From: Echinimonas agarilytica | GTDB taxonomy: Bacteria; Pseudomonadota; Gammaproteobacteria; Enterobacterales; Neiellaceae | Direction of reading: 5' to 3' | Length of the DNA stretch: 64,000 bases | NCBI RefSeq assembly: GCF_023703465.1 | Contig: NZ_JAMQGP010000006.1 | Span: forward strand, 1 to 64,000 | In this document: positions 34,982 to 43,933 of the stretch, in pieces | How positions within the stretch are numbered: position 1 is the first letter of the stretch | How the letters are laid out: each line of letters starts with the position of its first letter | The notes under the pieces: generated by a model | The model's input: only the letters and a program-made list of their open reading frames with translations | The model's database searches: none | Told to the model about the DNA's origin: nothing | Position numbers and translations under genes: made by a program

Positions 34982-36742
34982 TCAGTCAACATTGGCCTGT
35001 TTTGGCTTTAATGCTTGAAGAAGTGCCATGTATTCGTGACGTTCGTCGCGAGATAGCTCCCCTTGCTTCTCCTTGAGCAGTAAAAGCTCAAGTCGTTGCT
35101 CCAAGTATCGGTCAATGAAATGACTGTAAATATCCATAAACTCGAGTTCGCATTCAGGCTCGGATTCGATTCCGCTATCCCACGCAGCAAGCCTCGATAG
35201 ACTCGCATAGGCGGGATGTTCTCGGTATTTTTCCAAGAGTTGACCCGTATGCACGACGTTGTGATCACGGCAGTGATCTAACAACCCCATAAAAATTTGA
35301 ATGCCAGCAATATCCAGTTCTGCTAATTCAGGTTGCGGCGGCACTTTTGTAGCCAACTGCGGCATTTGTAACAGCAATGCGATGGCTTTTCGCATTGGTG
35401 TCATTTTCATCTGTCCCTGCGCATTTTGCGAGCTGGGCGATGAAGACACCTTAATGTGTCGAGATAATTGTTCTTCTTGCATCCCGACTAAATGTGCGAG
35501 TTGTTGCTGCATCATGTCGAAATAAACGCCGGGCGGAAGCCTTTCGAGTAACGGCTTGGCGGCAGCGACTAATGCACTTTTTCCGGTATCTGTTGCCGCA
35601 TTGTGCTGTGTGAGCAATTGATCAAACAACACTTTTGAAAGCGGTGTTGCATCACTAAGGAGCTGCTCAAATGCCGCTTTACCTTGTGCTTGGATCAATG
35701 TGTCTGGATCTTCGCCATCGGGCAAAAACACAAAATCTAACGTCAGCCCGTCTTTGAGTAACGGTAAAGCATTTTCTAATGCGCGCCAAGCTGCGCCGCG
35801 GCCGGCTTTGTCGCCGTCATAACAACACGTAACATGGCGAGTCTGCCGAAAGAGCATCTGCAATTGTTCTGGGGTTGTGGCTGTTCCCAACGATGCAACT
35901 GCATAATCGACACCATGTTGGGCGAGTGCTACCACATCCATATAACCTTCTACAATCACCACATGCTCAATGGAGCGGTGTGCTTGCTTCACTTCATAAA
36001 GGCCGTAAAGTTCTTGGCCTTTATGGAAAATAGGAGTTTCAGGTGAGTTCAGGTATTTGGGCTCACCTTGGTCTAATACGCGACCACCAAATCCGATCAC
36101 TCGGCCGCGGCGATCTCGAATTGGGAACATTATGCGATCGCGAAAGCGATCGTATTGTTTGCCATTGTCTTTTTGAATGAGCATCCCTAACTCTACTAAG
36201 TAGTTTTTGAGTTGGGGTGTTTGTCCAAACGTTTGTAACACGCTGTCCCATTCCGCACCGGCAAAACCAATTCCAAATTGTTTTGCGATGTTGCCACTGA
36301 GTCCTCGTTTTTTGAGGTATTCAATGGCTTTTTTGCCGTCTGAGTGTTGTTGCAGATTTTGGCGGAAAAAACGGCTGACTTGTTCCATCAGCTGATATTG
36401 GTCATTGGCTTGTGGCCGGCTTGGGCGCTGTTGCCCAGAAGAATTTTCTTCATATTGGACTTCAAGGCCGTGAACTTTTGCTAGCTCTTCAATCGCTTCT
36501 GGGAATTCGAGTCGATCAAACTCCATTAAGAAACCAATGGCGTTACCGTGAGCACCACAGCCAAAACAATGATAAAACTGTTTGTCGGGGGCTACGCTAA
36601 ACGAGGGTGTTTTCTCATTGTGGAACGGGCAACAGGCAGAGTAATTCTTGCCCGCCTTTTTCAAAGGGACGCGGGCTTCGATCAGATCAACGATGTCAGT
36701 TCTAGCGAGTAGATCGTCAATAAATGAACGAAGAATTGCCAT
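34982..36742 (-). CDS. dnaG: DNA primase DnaG
   Basis: Primase of 586 aa that makes RNA primers for replication. The CHC2 zinc ribbon is CCPFHNEKTPSFSV with CFGCGAHGN (about 37-70). The catalytic TOPRIM core contains VVIVEGYMDVVAL and CCYDGDKAGRGAA. The C-terminal DnaB-binding region is alpha-helical (IDRYLEQRLELLLLKEKQGEL). AAGGA precedes the ATG. It is transcribed with rpsU and yqeY upstream and rpoD downstream; an imperfect hairpin lies just upstream and may limit transcription into it. Confidence 0.97.
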   Translation of the reverse strand: MAILRSFIDDLLARTDIVDLIEARVPLKKAGKNYSACCPFHNEKTPSFSVAPDKQFYHCFGCGAHGNAIGFLMEFDRLEFPEAIEELAKVHGLEVQYEENSSGQQRPSRPQANDQYQLMEQVSRFFRQNLQQHSDGKKAIEYLKKRGLSGNIAKQFGIGFAGAEWDSVLQTFGQTPQLKNYLVELGMLIQKDNGKQYDRFRDRIMFPIRDRRGRVIGFGGRVLDQGEPKYLNSPETPIFHKGQELYGLYEVKQAHRSIEHVVIVEGYMDVVALAQHGVDYAVASLGTATTPEQLQMLFRQTRHVTCCYDGDKAGRGAAWRALENALPLLKDGLTLDFVFLPDGEDPDTLIQAQGKAAFEQLLSDATPLSKVLFDQLLTQHNAATDTGKSALVAAAKPLLERLPPGVYFDMMQQQLAHLVGMQEEQLSRHIKVSSSPSSQNAQGQMKMTPMRKAIALLLQMPQLATKVPPQPELAELDIAGIQIFMGLLDHCRDHNVVHTGQLLEKYREHPAYASLSRLAAWDSGIESEPECELEFMDIYSHFIDRYLEQRLELLLLKEKQGELSRDERHEYMALLQALKPKQANVD

Positions 36743-36774
36743 TCTCGTAGAGTTCCTTTGAATCAGGATTCAGA

Positions 36775-36812
36775 GACAAACAAGCCGCGCTTTCGTTAAA
36801 AAGCACGGCTTA
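36775..36812 (-). terminator. hairpin between yqeY and dnaG, possible partial terminator
   Basis: On the minus strand AAGCCGTGCTTT-TTAACG-AAAGCGCGGCTT forms a 12-bp stem with one G-T pair. The downstream tract GTTTGTCTC is only weakly T-rich. In the E. coli rpsU-dnaG-rpoD operon a partial terminator lies after rpsU, ahead of dnaG; this position corresponds, with yqeY inserted. Confidence 0.6.
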
Positions 36813-36831
36813 TTGCGGCATTAAGTTCAAA

Positions 36832-37281
36832 CTATGCGTTTAGCTTAGCGCGAACTTTTCCACTTGCCGCGCCGATATCGGCACGACCTTGAATGCGTGG
36901 TTTGAGAACCGCCATTACTTTGCCCATGTCTTGCATGCCTGCGGCACCAGATTCAGCAATGGCTTCTTCAATTAGAGTTTCGACTTCGTCGTTACTCAAA
37001 GGTTGCGGCAGAAATTCTTCAATAATGATGATTTCTGCTTGCTCCACCTCTGCAAGATCTAAACGATTTGCATCGGTGTACTGCGTTACTGAATCGCGTC
37101 GTTGCTTGACCATTTTGGTCAGGATAACGATTAAATCGTCATCACTAAGCTCGGTACGAGTATCAACCTCGCGTTGCTTTACTTCAGATAAAATCAGTCG
37201 AAGAGTTCCCAAACGTGCTTTATCTTTAGCACGCATGGCATCTTTTTGATGTTCTTTTATCTGAGCAACTAATGCAGACAT
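36832..37281 (-). CDS. yqeY: GatB/YqeY domain-containing protein
   Basis: Protein of 149 aa matching the stand-alone YqeY family (AMRAKDKARLGTLRLILSEVKQ, EFLPQPLSNDEVETLIEEAI, MGKVMAVLKPRIQGRADI). The domain also forms the tRNA-binding tail of GatB, but the function of the free protein is not settled. It lies 20 bp after rpsU on the same strand, and the same arrangement is common in Alteromonadales and Pseudomonas. No signal peptide. Confidence 0.93.
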   Translation of the reverse strand: MSALVAQIKEHQKDAMRAKDKARLGTLRLILSEVKQREVDTRTELSDDDLIVILTKMVKQRRDSVTQYTDANRLDLAEVEQAEIIIIEEFLPQPLSNDEVETLIEEAIAESGAAGMQDMGKVMAVLKPRIQGRADIGAASGKVRAKLNA

Positions 37282-37301
37282 AGCGCGAAACTCAGCAGTA
37301 A

Positions 37302-37529
<228 letters not shown>

Positions 37530-37727
37530 TCAAAAACGATTTGTTTAAATTAAATATCAATTGACAAAGCAGCTCTATCGAAATAGACAAATACAGGCTT
37601 AGCCAAAAATGGTGCGCTATCATATTCCGCTTTGACGTTATTGTAAAGGAGCTTTGCGTCTTTATCTTTAGCGAGTTAAAATCCGCGTCCTTATCAGCAA
37701 TCTACAGTGACTCTGGAAACCCTCTAT

Positions 37728-38741
37728 ATGCGTGTACTTGGCATCGAAAGCTCTTGTGACGAAACTGGCATCGCTATTTATGACGAAACGGGCGGACTAT
37801 TAGCGCATCGTATTTATAGCCAAGTGAAGTTACACGCAGATTACGGCGGGGTAGTTCCTGAGCTGGCTTCTCGTGATCATGTGCGTAAAGCGATTCCTCT
37901 CATTCGTGAAGTGATGGCCGAAGCGAGCTGCAGTAGAAACGATATCGACGGCGTAGCCTATACCGCAGGCCCAGGCCTGATTGGCGCATTGCTTGTCGGA
38001 GCAACTCTAGGCCGCAGTATTGCAATGGCATGGGGCTGCGCCGCTGTGCCGGTCCATCATATGGAAGGCCATTTGTTGGCCCCAATGCTGGAAGAGGATA
38101 TTCCTGACTTTCCGTTTGTTGCCTTGTTGGTGTCGGGTGGCCATACCATGTTGGTGCGAGTGGACGGCATTGGCCAATACGAGCTATTAGGAGAGTCGGT
38201 GGATGATGCGGCAGGTGAAGCCTTTGATAAAACCGCGAAATTATTGGGGCTTGATTATCCCGGTGGAGCAGCGCTTGGACGTATGGCGGAGAACGGCACA
38301 CCAGGTCGATTTGTATTGCCACGCCCAATGACGTCCAAGCCCGGGTTGGACTTTAGTTTCAGTGGGCTTAAGACACATGCCGCGAATACGGTGCGCGACA
38401 ACGATAACTCCGAGCAAACCAAAGCGGATATTGCGTATGCATTCCAAGACGCAGTAGTCGATACCTTATTAATTAAATGTCGCAGAGCGCTCAAGCAAAC
38501 CGGCCTTAATCGCTTGGTCATTGCTGGCGGCGTCAGTGCCAATACTGAATTGCGCCGTCAACTTAAAGTGGAATTAGAGAAACGCCAAGGGCGAGTGTAT
38601 TATCCGCGCCCGGAGTTATGTACCGACAATGGTGCGATGATTGCCTACGCAGGGCTTCAGCGCTTAAAAGCAGGGCAGGTTGCTACCGAGGGTGTGGATG
38701 TGTTTCCACGTTGGCCGTTAGAGTCACTGCCGCCGGTTTAA
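37728..38741 (+). CDS. tsaD: tRNA N6-threonylcarbamoyladenosine transferase TsaD
   Basis: Kae1/TsaD family protein of 337 aa. It transfers the threonylcarbamoyl group to A37 of ANN-reading tRNAs with TsaB and Tsa[21 protein letters not shown] begins the ASKHA fold, [10 protein letters not shown] holds the metal ligands, and [12 protein letters not shown] and [13 protein letters not shown] are family blocks. ATG 37728 is chosen because the protein then starts MRVLGIE as in E. coli; GTG 37707 would add seven residues. It converges on plsY with a 4-bp tail overlap. Confidence 0.96.
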   Translation: MRVLGIESSCDETGIAIYDETGGLLAHRIYSQVKLHADYGGVVPELASRDHVRKAIPLIREVMAEASCSRNDIDGVAYTAGPGLIGALLVGATLGRSIAMAWGCAAVPVHHMEGHLLAPMLEEDIPDFPFVALLVSGGHTMLVRVDGIGQYELLGESVDDAAGEAFDKTAKLLGLDYPGGAALGRMAENGTPGRFVLPRPMTSKPGLDFSFSGLKTHAANTVRDNDNSEQTKADIAYAFQDAVVDTLLIKCRRALKQTGLNRLVIAGGVSANTELRRQLKVELEKRQGRVYYPRPELCTDNGAMIAYAGLQRLKAGQVATEGVDVFPRWPLESLPPV

Positions 38742-39367
38742 ACCGACCTGTCTTGGCGCTGACTTTTATCTGTGACTTTCTTTTCAGTGCCAGCGAGCAA
38801 GCGTTCGATGTTGGGGCGATGCCGAATAATCATTAAGGTACTGAGCATTAGCACTGGAATGGCATAAATGGGATCAATCCAGAATGCATATAAAGGTGCC
38901 AATGCAACGGTTGTGATGGATGCCAGCGAAGAATACCGGCTGATCAGTAAGGTTAAAATCCAAGTGCCTAGCAACAGGCCGGTCATATCCCAGCCAATAG
39001 GGCCGATCGAACCAAGCGCTGTCGCAACGGCTTTGCCGCCTTTGAATTGAAAAAATAATGGGAACATGTGCCCAATGCACGCTGCAATTGCAATAAAACC
39101 TAAGGCAAAGGGAGATAAACCTAAAAAGAAGCTACCGTAAACGGGAATTGTGCCTTTAAGAATATCGAGTAGTAAGGTGGCCAATGCTGGAAGCCAACCG
39201 CCAATCCGAAACACATTGGTTGCGCCGGGGTTGCAAGACCCTTCTGTTCTGGGGTCGGGAAGGCCAATGATGCGACAGATGAGAACGGCGCTGCTAATGG
39301 AGCCCAGCAGGTATGCCACCACAATCATGATGGGGATGAGTATTGTCACTATCAGTGTATTATCCAT
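38738..39367 (-). CDS. plsY: glycerol-3-phosphate acyltransferase PlsY
   Basis: Integral-membrane acyltransferase of 209 aa, using acyl-phosphate to make lysophosphatidic acid. About five to six hydrophobic helices are visible. Motifs are [11 protein letters not shown] (motif 1), [13 protein letters not shown] (motif 2), and [12 protein letters not shown] (motif 3). In motif 2 a Cys replaces the usual Gly or Asn (GSCNPGATN). The C-terminal tail is basic. Its end overlaps tsaD by 4 bp, and it is divergent from folB. Confidence 0.94.
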   Translation of the reverse strand: MDNTLIVTILIPIMIVVAYLLGSISSAVLICRIIGLPDPRTEGSCNPGATNVFRIGGWLPALATLLLDILKGTIPVYGSFFLGLSPFALGFIAIAACIGHMFPLFFQFKGGKAVATALGSIGPIGWDMTGLLLGTWILTLLISRYSSLASITTVALAPLYAFWIDPIYAIPVLMLSTLMIIRHRPNIERLLAGTEKKVTDKSQRQDRSV

Positions 39368-39417
39368 TCACTATTATTTTAACTAACGCTTAAGTGGGTT
39401 AAGATCCGAGCCCAAGC

Positions 39418-39466
39418 TAGGCTAAGCCTACACGCTAGCATGGTCGGCCCCAATCCGACCAGCGTG
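39418..39466. repeat. palindrome and hairpin in the plsY-folB intergenic region
   Basis: TAGGCTAAGCCTA (39418-39430) is a 13-bp palindrome. Directly after it a hairpin forms from CACGCT (39431-39436) plus GGTCGG (39442-39447) pairing with CCGACC plus AGCGTG (39455-39466), with a 5-base bulge. It ends 29 bp before the preferred folB ATG and is followed by TTTATT. Confidence 0.45.
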
Positions 39467-39495
39467 TTTATTCAACAATGGGTTACCCGTATTCC

Positions 39496-39855
39496 ATGGA
39501 TACCGTATTTATCGAAGCGCTCAGTGTAGACACTGTAATTGGTGTGTATGACTGGGAAAAGAAAATCCAACAAACACTTCTTTTTGATATTGAGATGGAC
39601 ACCTGTATCGGCAAAGCTGCCAGCACAGATGACTTACAGCACACACTTGATTACGAAGCTATTTCCAATCGTATTATTGCACACACACAAAATGCCCGGG
39701 TTGAATTGCTTGAAACCTTAGTGGAACAAATTGCCCAAATCATTTTGAATGAGTTTAGTGTATCGCGCGTGGTGATCACACTGCATAAGCCTGGGGCCGT
39801 GAAAGCAGCTAAATCTGTGGGTATTCGTATCGTTCGCACTTCAGAGCAAGGTTAA
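39496..39855 (+). CDS. folB: dihydroneopterin aldolase FolB
   Basis: Folate-pathway enzyme of 119 aa that converts dihydroneopterin to 6-hydroxymethyl-dihydropterin and glycolaldehyde. MDTVFIEALSVDTVIGVYDW matches E. coli FolB throughout the first strands, HTLDYEAISNRII and LLETLVEQIAQIIL supply the active-site region, and HKPGAVKAAKSVGIRI the C-terminal motif. ATG 39496 is chosen by that alignment; ATG 39478 would add six residues. folK starts 5 bp later, so the two consecutive folate enzymes are co-transcribed. Confidence 0.94.
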   Translation: MDTVFIEALSVDTVIGVYDWEKKIQQTLLFDIEMDTCIGKAASTDDLQHTLDYEAISNRIIAHTQNARVELLETLVEQIAQIILNEFSVSRVVITLHKPGAVKAAKSVGIRIVRTSEQG

Positions 39856-39860
39856 TCCCG

Positions 39861-40343
39861 ATGGCCACTATTTATATTAGTGTTGGCAGCAACGAACAGC
39901 GCGACGAAAAAATTCGTGCTGCGTATGCTGCCATTCAGCTTGCCTATGGCAACATTGTTGTGTCGTCAGTATATGAGAGCGAATCAGTCGGTTTTTCTGG
40001 TCCCGCCTTTTACAATCTGGTGATTGCAGCTGAAACCGAAGAAAGCCCTCAAGATGTAGCGGCTCGCTTAAAGCGAATTGAAGACGACAATGGCCGCGTA
40101 AGAAGCGGTCCTAAGTTTAGCAACCGAGCGCTTGATTTGGATTTGCTGTTGTATGATGACGTGATCACAGATGAAGGGGTTCAGATCCCGCGTCATGAGA
40201 TCACTGAAAATGCATTTGTACTGTGGCCGATGGCGGAGCTTGCGCCCACACTTGTGCATCCAATTACACAAAACACATATGAAGATATGTGGAAAAACTA
40301 TAGAAAAAATCAATCTCTTAAGCCGGTCACATTTGACTGGTAA
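39861..40343 (+). CDS. folK: 6-hydroxymethyl-dihydropterin pyrophosphokinase FolK
   Basis: HPPK of 160 aa. Motifs are YISVGSNEQRDEKIR near the start, FYNLVIAAET, and NRALDLDLLLYDD with the Mg-binding Asp pair followed by IPRHEITENAFVLWPMAELAP. It makes the pterin diphosphate for dihydropteroate synthase. AAGG precedes the ATG, and folB ends 5 bp upstream. uppP follows 27 bp later with its own Shine-Dalgarno. Confidence 0.95.
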   Translation: MATIYISVGSNEQRDEKIRAAYAAIQLAYGNIVVSSVYESESVGFSGPAFYNLVIAAETEESPQDVAARLKRIEDDNGRVRSGPKFSNRALDLDLLLYDDVITDEGVQIPRHEITENAFVLWPMAELAPTLVHPITQNTYEDMWKNYRKNQSLKPVTFDW

Positions 40344-40370
40344 TGTAATGCGTTTTCGCAAGGATAAGTA

Positions 40371-41174
40371 ATGACGACTCTTGAAGCCATCGTATTGGCT
40401 CTGATCCAAGGACTCACTGAGTTTTTGCCTATTTCCAGTTCTGCCCATCTTATTTTGCCATCTCAGTTGTTTGGTTGGGCGGATCAGGGGTTAGCGTTTG
40501 ATGTAGCCGTACATGCCGGTAGCTTACTTGCTGTCATGTCGTACTTTCGTCAACAAATAGTGACCCTGACTGTGGCATTGTTTGGCTCCATTCGCGGCCA
40601 GCAAACAGCCGAAGGGTGGTTGGCTTGGAGTATTGTCATTGCCACTATTCCCGCTGGTATTTTTGGATTAATGCTCAGCGGTGTCATCGAAATGCATTTG
40701 CGCTCAAGTTGGGTGATTGCTATCACCACTTTGTTTTATGCCCCTGTCCTGTATTGGGCTGATAAACGAGGTCGAGAAACGCGAGACGAGTACACCGTGA
40801 CTTGGAAGACCGCGCTCGCATTAGGCATGGCCCAAGCGTTGGCGTTGATTCCCGGAACCAGCCGCTCTGGAATTACTATTACCGCGGCTTTGTTGCTGGG
40901 ATTAACACGCCAAGCCGCTGCGCGTTACAGCTTTTTGATGTCGATTCCTATTATTCTGCTTGCCGGTGGTAACCAAGCGCTGGGATTAATGGAAAACCCA
41001 GAACCGGTTGATTGGAGTGCCATAGCCATTGGGGTGGCGGTTTCTTTTGTAAGTGCTTGGGTTTGTATCCATTACTTTTTGAAATTGATTGATCGGATTG
41101 GCATGCTGCCATTTGTTTTGTACCGCGCTGCGCTGGGTGCTGTACTGATCACATTGGGTGTCATGGCTTGGTAA
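40371..41174 (+). CDS. uppP: undecaprenyl-diphosphatase UppP/BacA
   Basis: Polytopic membrane phosphatase of 267 aa that recycles undecaprenyl diphosphate for cell-wall synthesis and confers bacitracin tolerance. Key motifs are GLTEFLPISSSAHLIL (E/Q-rich region with the catalytic Ser/His) and PGTSRSGITITAALLLG. About eight helices are visible. AAGGATAAG precedes the ATG. In E. coli the gene also lies near folB and cca. Confidence 0.96.
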   Translation: MTTLEAIVLALIQGLTEFLPISSSAHLILPSQLFGWADQGLAFDVAVHAGSLLAVMSYFRQQIVTLTVALFGSIRGQQTAEGWLAWSIVIATIPAGIFGLMLSGVIEMHLRSSWVIAITTLFYAPVLYWADKRGRETRDEYTVTWKTALALGMAQALALIPGTSRSGITITAALLLGLTRQAAARYSFLMSIPIILLAGGNQALGLMENPEPVDWSAIAIGVAVSFVSAWVCIHYFLKLIDRIGMLPFVLYRAALGAVLITLGVMAW

Positions 41175-41207
41175 ATTCTTGCCAGTGAATGTAAAGGGTG
41201 GTGCAAA

Positions 41208-41663
41208 ATGGAACGTTGGCAGCACAAGCAATATGTCATTAGTACAGATAAAAATCTGCTGAATCAAGAAGCGGTGTATGATTTTATCTCGGACAGTTAC
41301 TGGGCTAAGAATATTCCAAGAGTGGTTGTTGAACGGAGTATCGACGGTTCTTTGTGTTTTGGCGTTTACTGCCAACACGACACTGCTTTGGAACAAATTG
41401 GCTTTGCCCGCGTGATCACAGACTCAGCCACGTTTGCCTATCTATCGGATGTATTTGTGCTTCACGAACACAGAGGACAGGGTTTGAGCAAATGGTTAAT
41501 GCGCTGCATTGATTCGCACCCAGACTTGCAAGGGCTTCGGCGCTTCATGTTAGCCACCCAAGATGCGCACGGTCTTTACCAACAATTTGGATTTGAAACG
41601 GTGGCCGATGCTAGCACTTTGATGATGCGGCATCAGCCCAATATTTATGCCGTAGCCGACTGA
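41208..41663 (+). CDS. GNAT-family N-acetyltransferase
   Basis: Acetyltransferase-fold protein of 151 aa. ARVITDSATFAYLSDVFVLH forms the central strand, HRGQGLSKWLMRCI is the acetyl-CoA-binding Q/RxxGxG loop region, and FMLATQDAHGLYQQFGF completes the fold. It resembles the YghO/AAC-like small GNATs. The substrate is unknown. The 3' end overlaps the convergent AraC gene by 19 bp. Confidence 0.88.
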   Translation: MERWQHKQYVISTDKNLLNQEAVYDFISDSYWAKNIPRVVVERSIDGSLCFGVYCQHDTALEQIGFARVITDSATFAYLSDVFVLHEHRGQGLSKWLMRCIDSHPDLQGLRRFMLATQDAHGLYQQFGFETVADASTLMMRHQPNIYAVAD

Positions 41664-42544
41664 TTGAGCAGAGTTTTAGGTGTGGCGTTAAAGTGACGCT
41701 TGAACTCTCGGCTAAATTGCGATGGGCTGGCATAGCCTACCAATCGAGCGGCATCGTTGGCACGCTTGCCCTGTGCCGCAATCAACTCTTTCGCTTTGTT
41801 CAAACGAACTTTTTTCAAATATTGTAGCGGCGATTCACGTGTCACTAATCGAAATGCTTTGTGAAATGCAGACACGCTCATATTGGCTTCTTCGGCCAGT
41901 ACTTCCACTGTAATGGGGTCTGCATATTGCTGATGCATTTTGTGCAATGCCCGAGTCACCCGAGCGTAGTGGCCATCATGACGCGCTAAATCGAATAGCA
42001 CATGGCCCTGCGTGCTGACCAAAACACGATAAATAATCTCAGAAACGATGGATTCACCCAGCATATGTGCATCGGTTTGATGCAATAGCGCTTGCAATAG
42101 ACGATGCGTCGCGTCGAGCATTGGAGGACATAAGTGCACCGACTTCACACAGCAGTCTAATGGACCTTTGTCCGGCCCGGTGGCGTGTGTAAAGGCCTGC
42201 AAGTCGTTGACAAGGCGATGCAATAATGGCGAATCAATCTCGATCGACAGGCCCATCATCGGTAATCCATTGTCAGCAAATGCTTCGCACTCAAGCGGAA
42301 GTGGTGCGCCGAGAACCAAAAAGTCCCCTGGCCCGTAAGACATCTGGTGATCAGCCAAGTGAATTGTTTTATGCCCCTGGCCCATGATGATAATACCGGC
42401 GTCATAAATAAAGGGCTGGCGAGGACTCCCTTTGTCTGCGCGGTAAAACTTCACACCGGGAATTGAGGTCGCGGAGACGCCATTGAGCGAATGAAGGTTA
42501 TTCCGGTCAACGTACGACTGCATGAGGCTGGCTAAATGATGCAT
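41645..42544 (-). CDS. AraC-family regulator, YqhC-like
   Basis: Transcription factor of 299 aa. The N-terminal cupin-type domain is AraC_N type (PFIYDAGIIIMGQGHKTIHL, YGPGDFLVLGAPLPLECEAF). The C-terminal double helix-turn-helix is EVLAEEANMSVSAFHKAFR and ANDAARLVGYASPSQFSREFKRHF. It is divergent from a YqhD-like alcohol dehydrogenase, the arrangement of E. coli yqhC/yqhD, where YqhC activates yqhD in response to reactive aldehydes. ATG 42544 is preferred over TTG 42553. The intergenic region is AT-rich and has no clear operator by eye. Confidence 0.88.
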   Translation of the reverse strand: MHHLASLMQSYVDRNNLHSLNGVSATSIPGVKFYRADKGSPRQPFIYDAGIIIMGQGHKTIHLADHQMSYGPGDFLVLGAPLPLECEAFADNGLPMMGLSIEIDSPLLHRLVNDLQAFTHATGPDKGPLDCCVKSVHLCPPMLDATHRLLQALLHQTDAHMLGESIVSEIIYRVLVSTQGHVLFDLARHDGHYARVTRALHKMHQQYADPITVEVLAEEANMSVSAFHKAFRLVTRESPLQYLKKVRLNKAKELIAAQGKRANDAARLVGYASPSQFSREFKRHFNATPKTLLNQSATA

Positions 42545-42725
42545 GTGATTCAATTTACTTCATTGTTTGATTCTATATAAATTACTTATAAAAATAGAAA
42601 TAGGCAATAAAATTGCATTTTTGATGCTTTTTATTGGTAATTTTTGATATTAATATGCATTCACTGTTTTTAGCGGCGCTAAATCAAGGCCCCGACATTT
42701 CATTGATTAATATAAAGGCTGAACG

Positions 42726-43886
42726 ATGAACTTTTCCTACGTGAATTCGACCCATATTCATTTTGGTCAAGGCCAAATCTCTGCAATCTCACATGCAATT
42801 TCAACCGACCAAAAAGTACTCGTGATATACGGTGGCGGCTCAATCAAGCGCAATGGCGTATTCGACCAAGTGTCTGATGCATTGAAGCATCACCAATGGA
42901 TCGAGTTTTCTGGTGTTGAAGCGAACCCAACCGTTGAAACGTTAGACAAAGCTGTTGCTTTGGCAAAAAAAGAAGATGTGGATGTGATCCTTGCCGTGGG
43001 TGGAGGATCGGTTATTGATGGTTCAAAATACGTCGCTGCGGCCGCTCAATATGAAGGCCAAGGTTGGGACATCTTAATGGGCAAGCACCAAGTGACAGAA
43101 GCACTGCCGATAGGCGTGGTACTAACGTTGCCTGCAACTGGATCTGAATCGAACATGGGTGCAGTGATCACTAAAGCCGAAACCCAAGATAAACTTCCGT
43201 TCATGTCACCTGCGGTGTTGCCTGCATTTGCAGTACTCGACCCTGACGTGATGAAGTCATTACCAGAGCGCCAACTTATTAATGGTTTGGTGGATGCGTG
43301 GGTACATATCTGCGAGCAATACATCACTGCGCCCGCTGGAGCAATGGTACAAGATGGATATGCAGAAGCCTTACTCAAAAACTTAAACGTGTTAGCGGGT
43401 GAGTTTGACAAGCGCGACAACGATGCTTGGCGTGCAAATTTAATGTGGACGGCAAACCAAGCGTTGAATGGTTTAATTGGTTCTGGTGTAAGCCAAGATT
43501 GGGCAACCCATATGATTGGTCATGAATTAACGGCTTTATATGGTGTGGATCATGCACGTTCGTTAGCGGCTGTGCATTCATCTCTGTTACGCAACCAAAT
43601 GCAATACAAACGCGCCAAACTGGAACAAATGGGACAAAACGTGTTTGGGCTAGCACCATCGCCGGAATTGGCTGAACAAACCGTAGAATATATTGAACGG
43701 TTTTATGAAAGCTTGAATGTTGCGACTCGCTTTACCGAATATAAAGGCGAAAAATCTGACGCGATTAATGCCATTATGGGACAACTTGAGCTGCACGGTA
43801 TGTTGGCGCTGGGTGAAAACCAAGCGATCACCTTAGACCACTCTCGTCAAATATTAGAAGTGGTGGTTGAATCATCAACCTTGTAA
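42726..43886 (+). CDS. yqhD: iron-containing alcohol dehydrogenase / aldehyde reductase, YqhD-like
   Basis: NADP-dependent Fe/Zn alcohol dehydrogenase of 386 aa, about the length of E. coli YqhD. The nucleotide-binding motif is LAVGGGSVIDGSKY, and LTLPATGSESNMGAVI follows. ALNGLIGSGVSQDWATHMIGHE carries metal-ligand residues, with DHARSLAAVH supplying a further His. YqhD removes short-chain aldehydes such as methylglyoxal or acrolein. GGAG-like AAAGG precedes the ATG. Its likely regulator is the divergent AraC protein. Confidence 0.9.
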   Translation: MNFSYVNSTHIHFGQGQISAISHAISTDQKVLVIYGGGSIKRNGVFDQVSDALKHHQWIEFSGVEANPTVETLDKAVALAKKEDVDVILAVGGGSVIDGSKYVAAAAQYEGQGWDILMGKHQVTEALPIGVVLTLPATGSESNMGAVITKAETQDKLPFMSPAVLPAFAVLDPDVMKSLPERQLINGLVDAWVHICEQYITAPAGAMVQDGYAEALLKNLNVLAGEFDKRDNDAWRANLMWTANQALNGLIGSGVSQDWATHMIGHELTALYGVDHARSLAAVHSSLLRNQMQYKRAKLEQMGQNVFGLAPSPELAEQTVEYIERFYESLNVATRFTEYKGEKSDAINAIMGQLELHGMLALGENQAITLDHSRQILEVVVESSTL

Positions 43887-43906
43887 CCCGACCTTGGTAA
43901 AGACGA

Positions 43907-43933
43907 AAACAGCCCCCTTTATGCGGGCTGTTT
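43907..43933. terminator. bidirectional terminator between yqhD and cca
   Basis: AAACAGCCC (43907-43915) pairs with GGGCTGTTT (43925-43933). T tracts occur on both strands. The cca stop codon (43919-43921) lies in the loop, so the cca coding end is inside the terminator. Confidence 0.85.
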
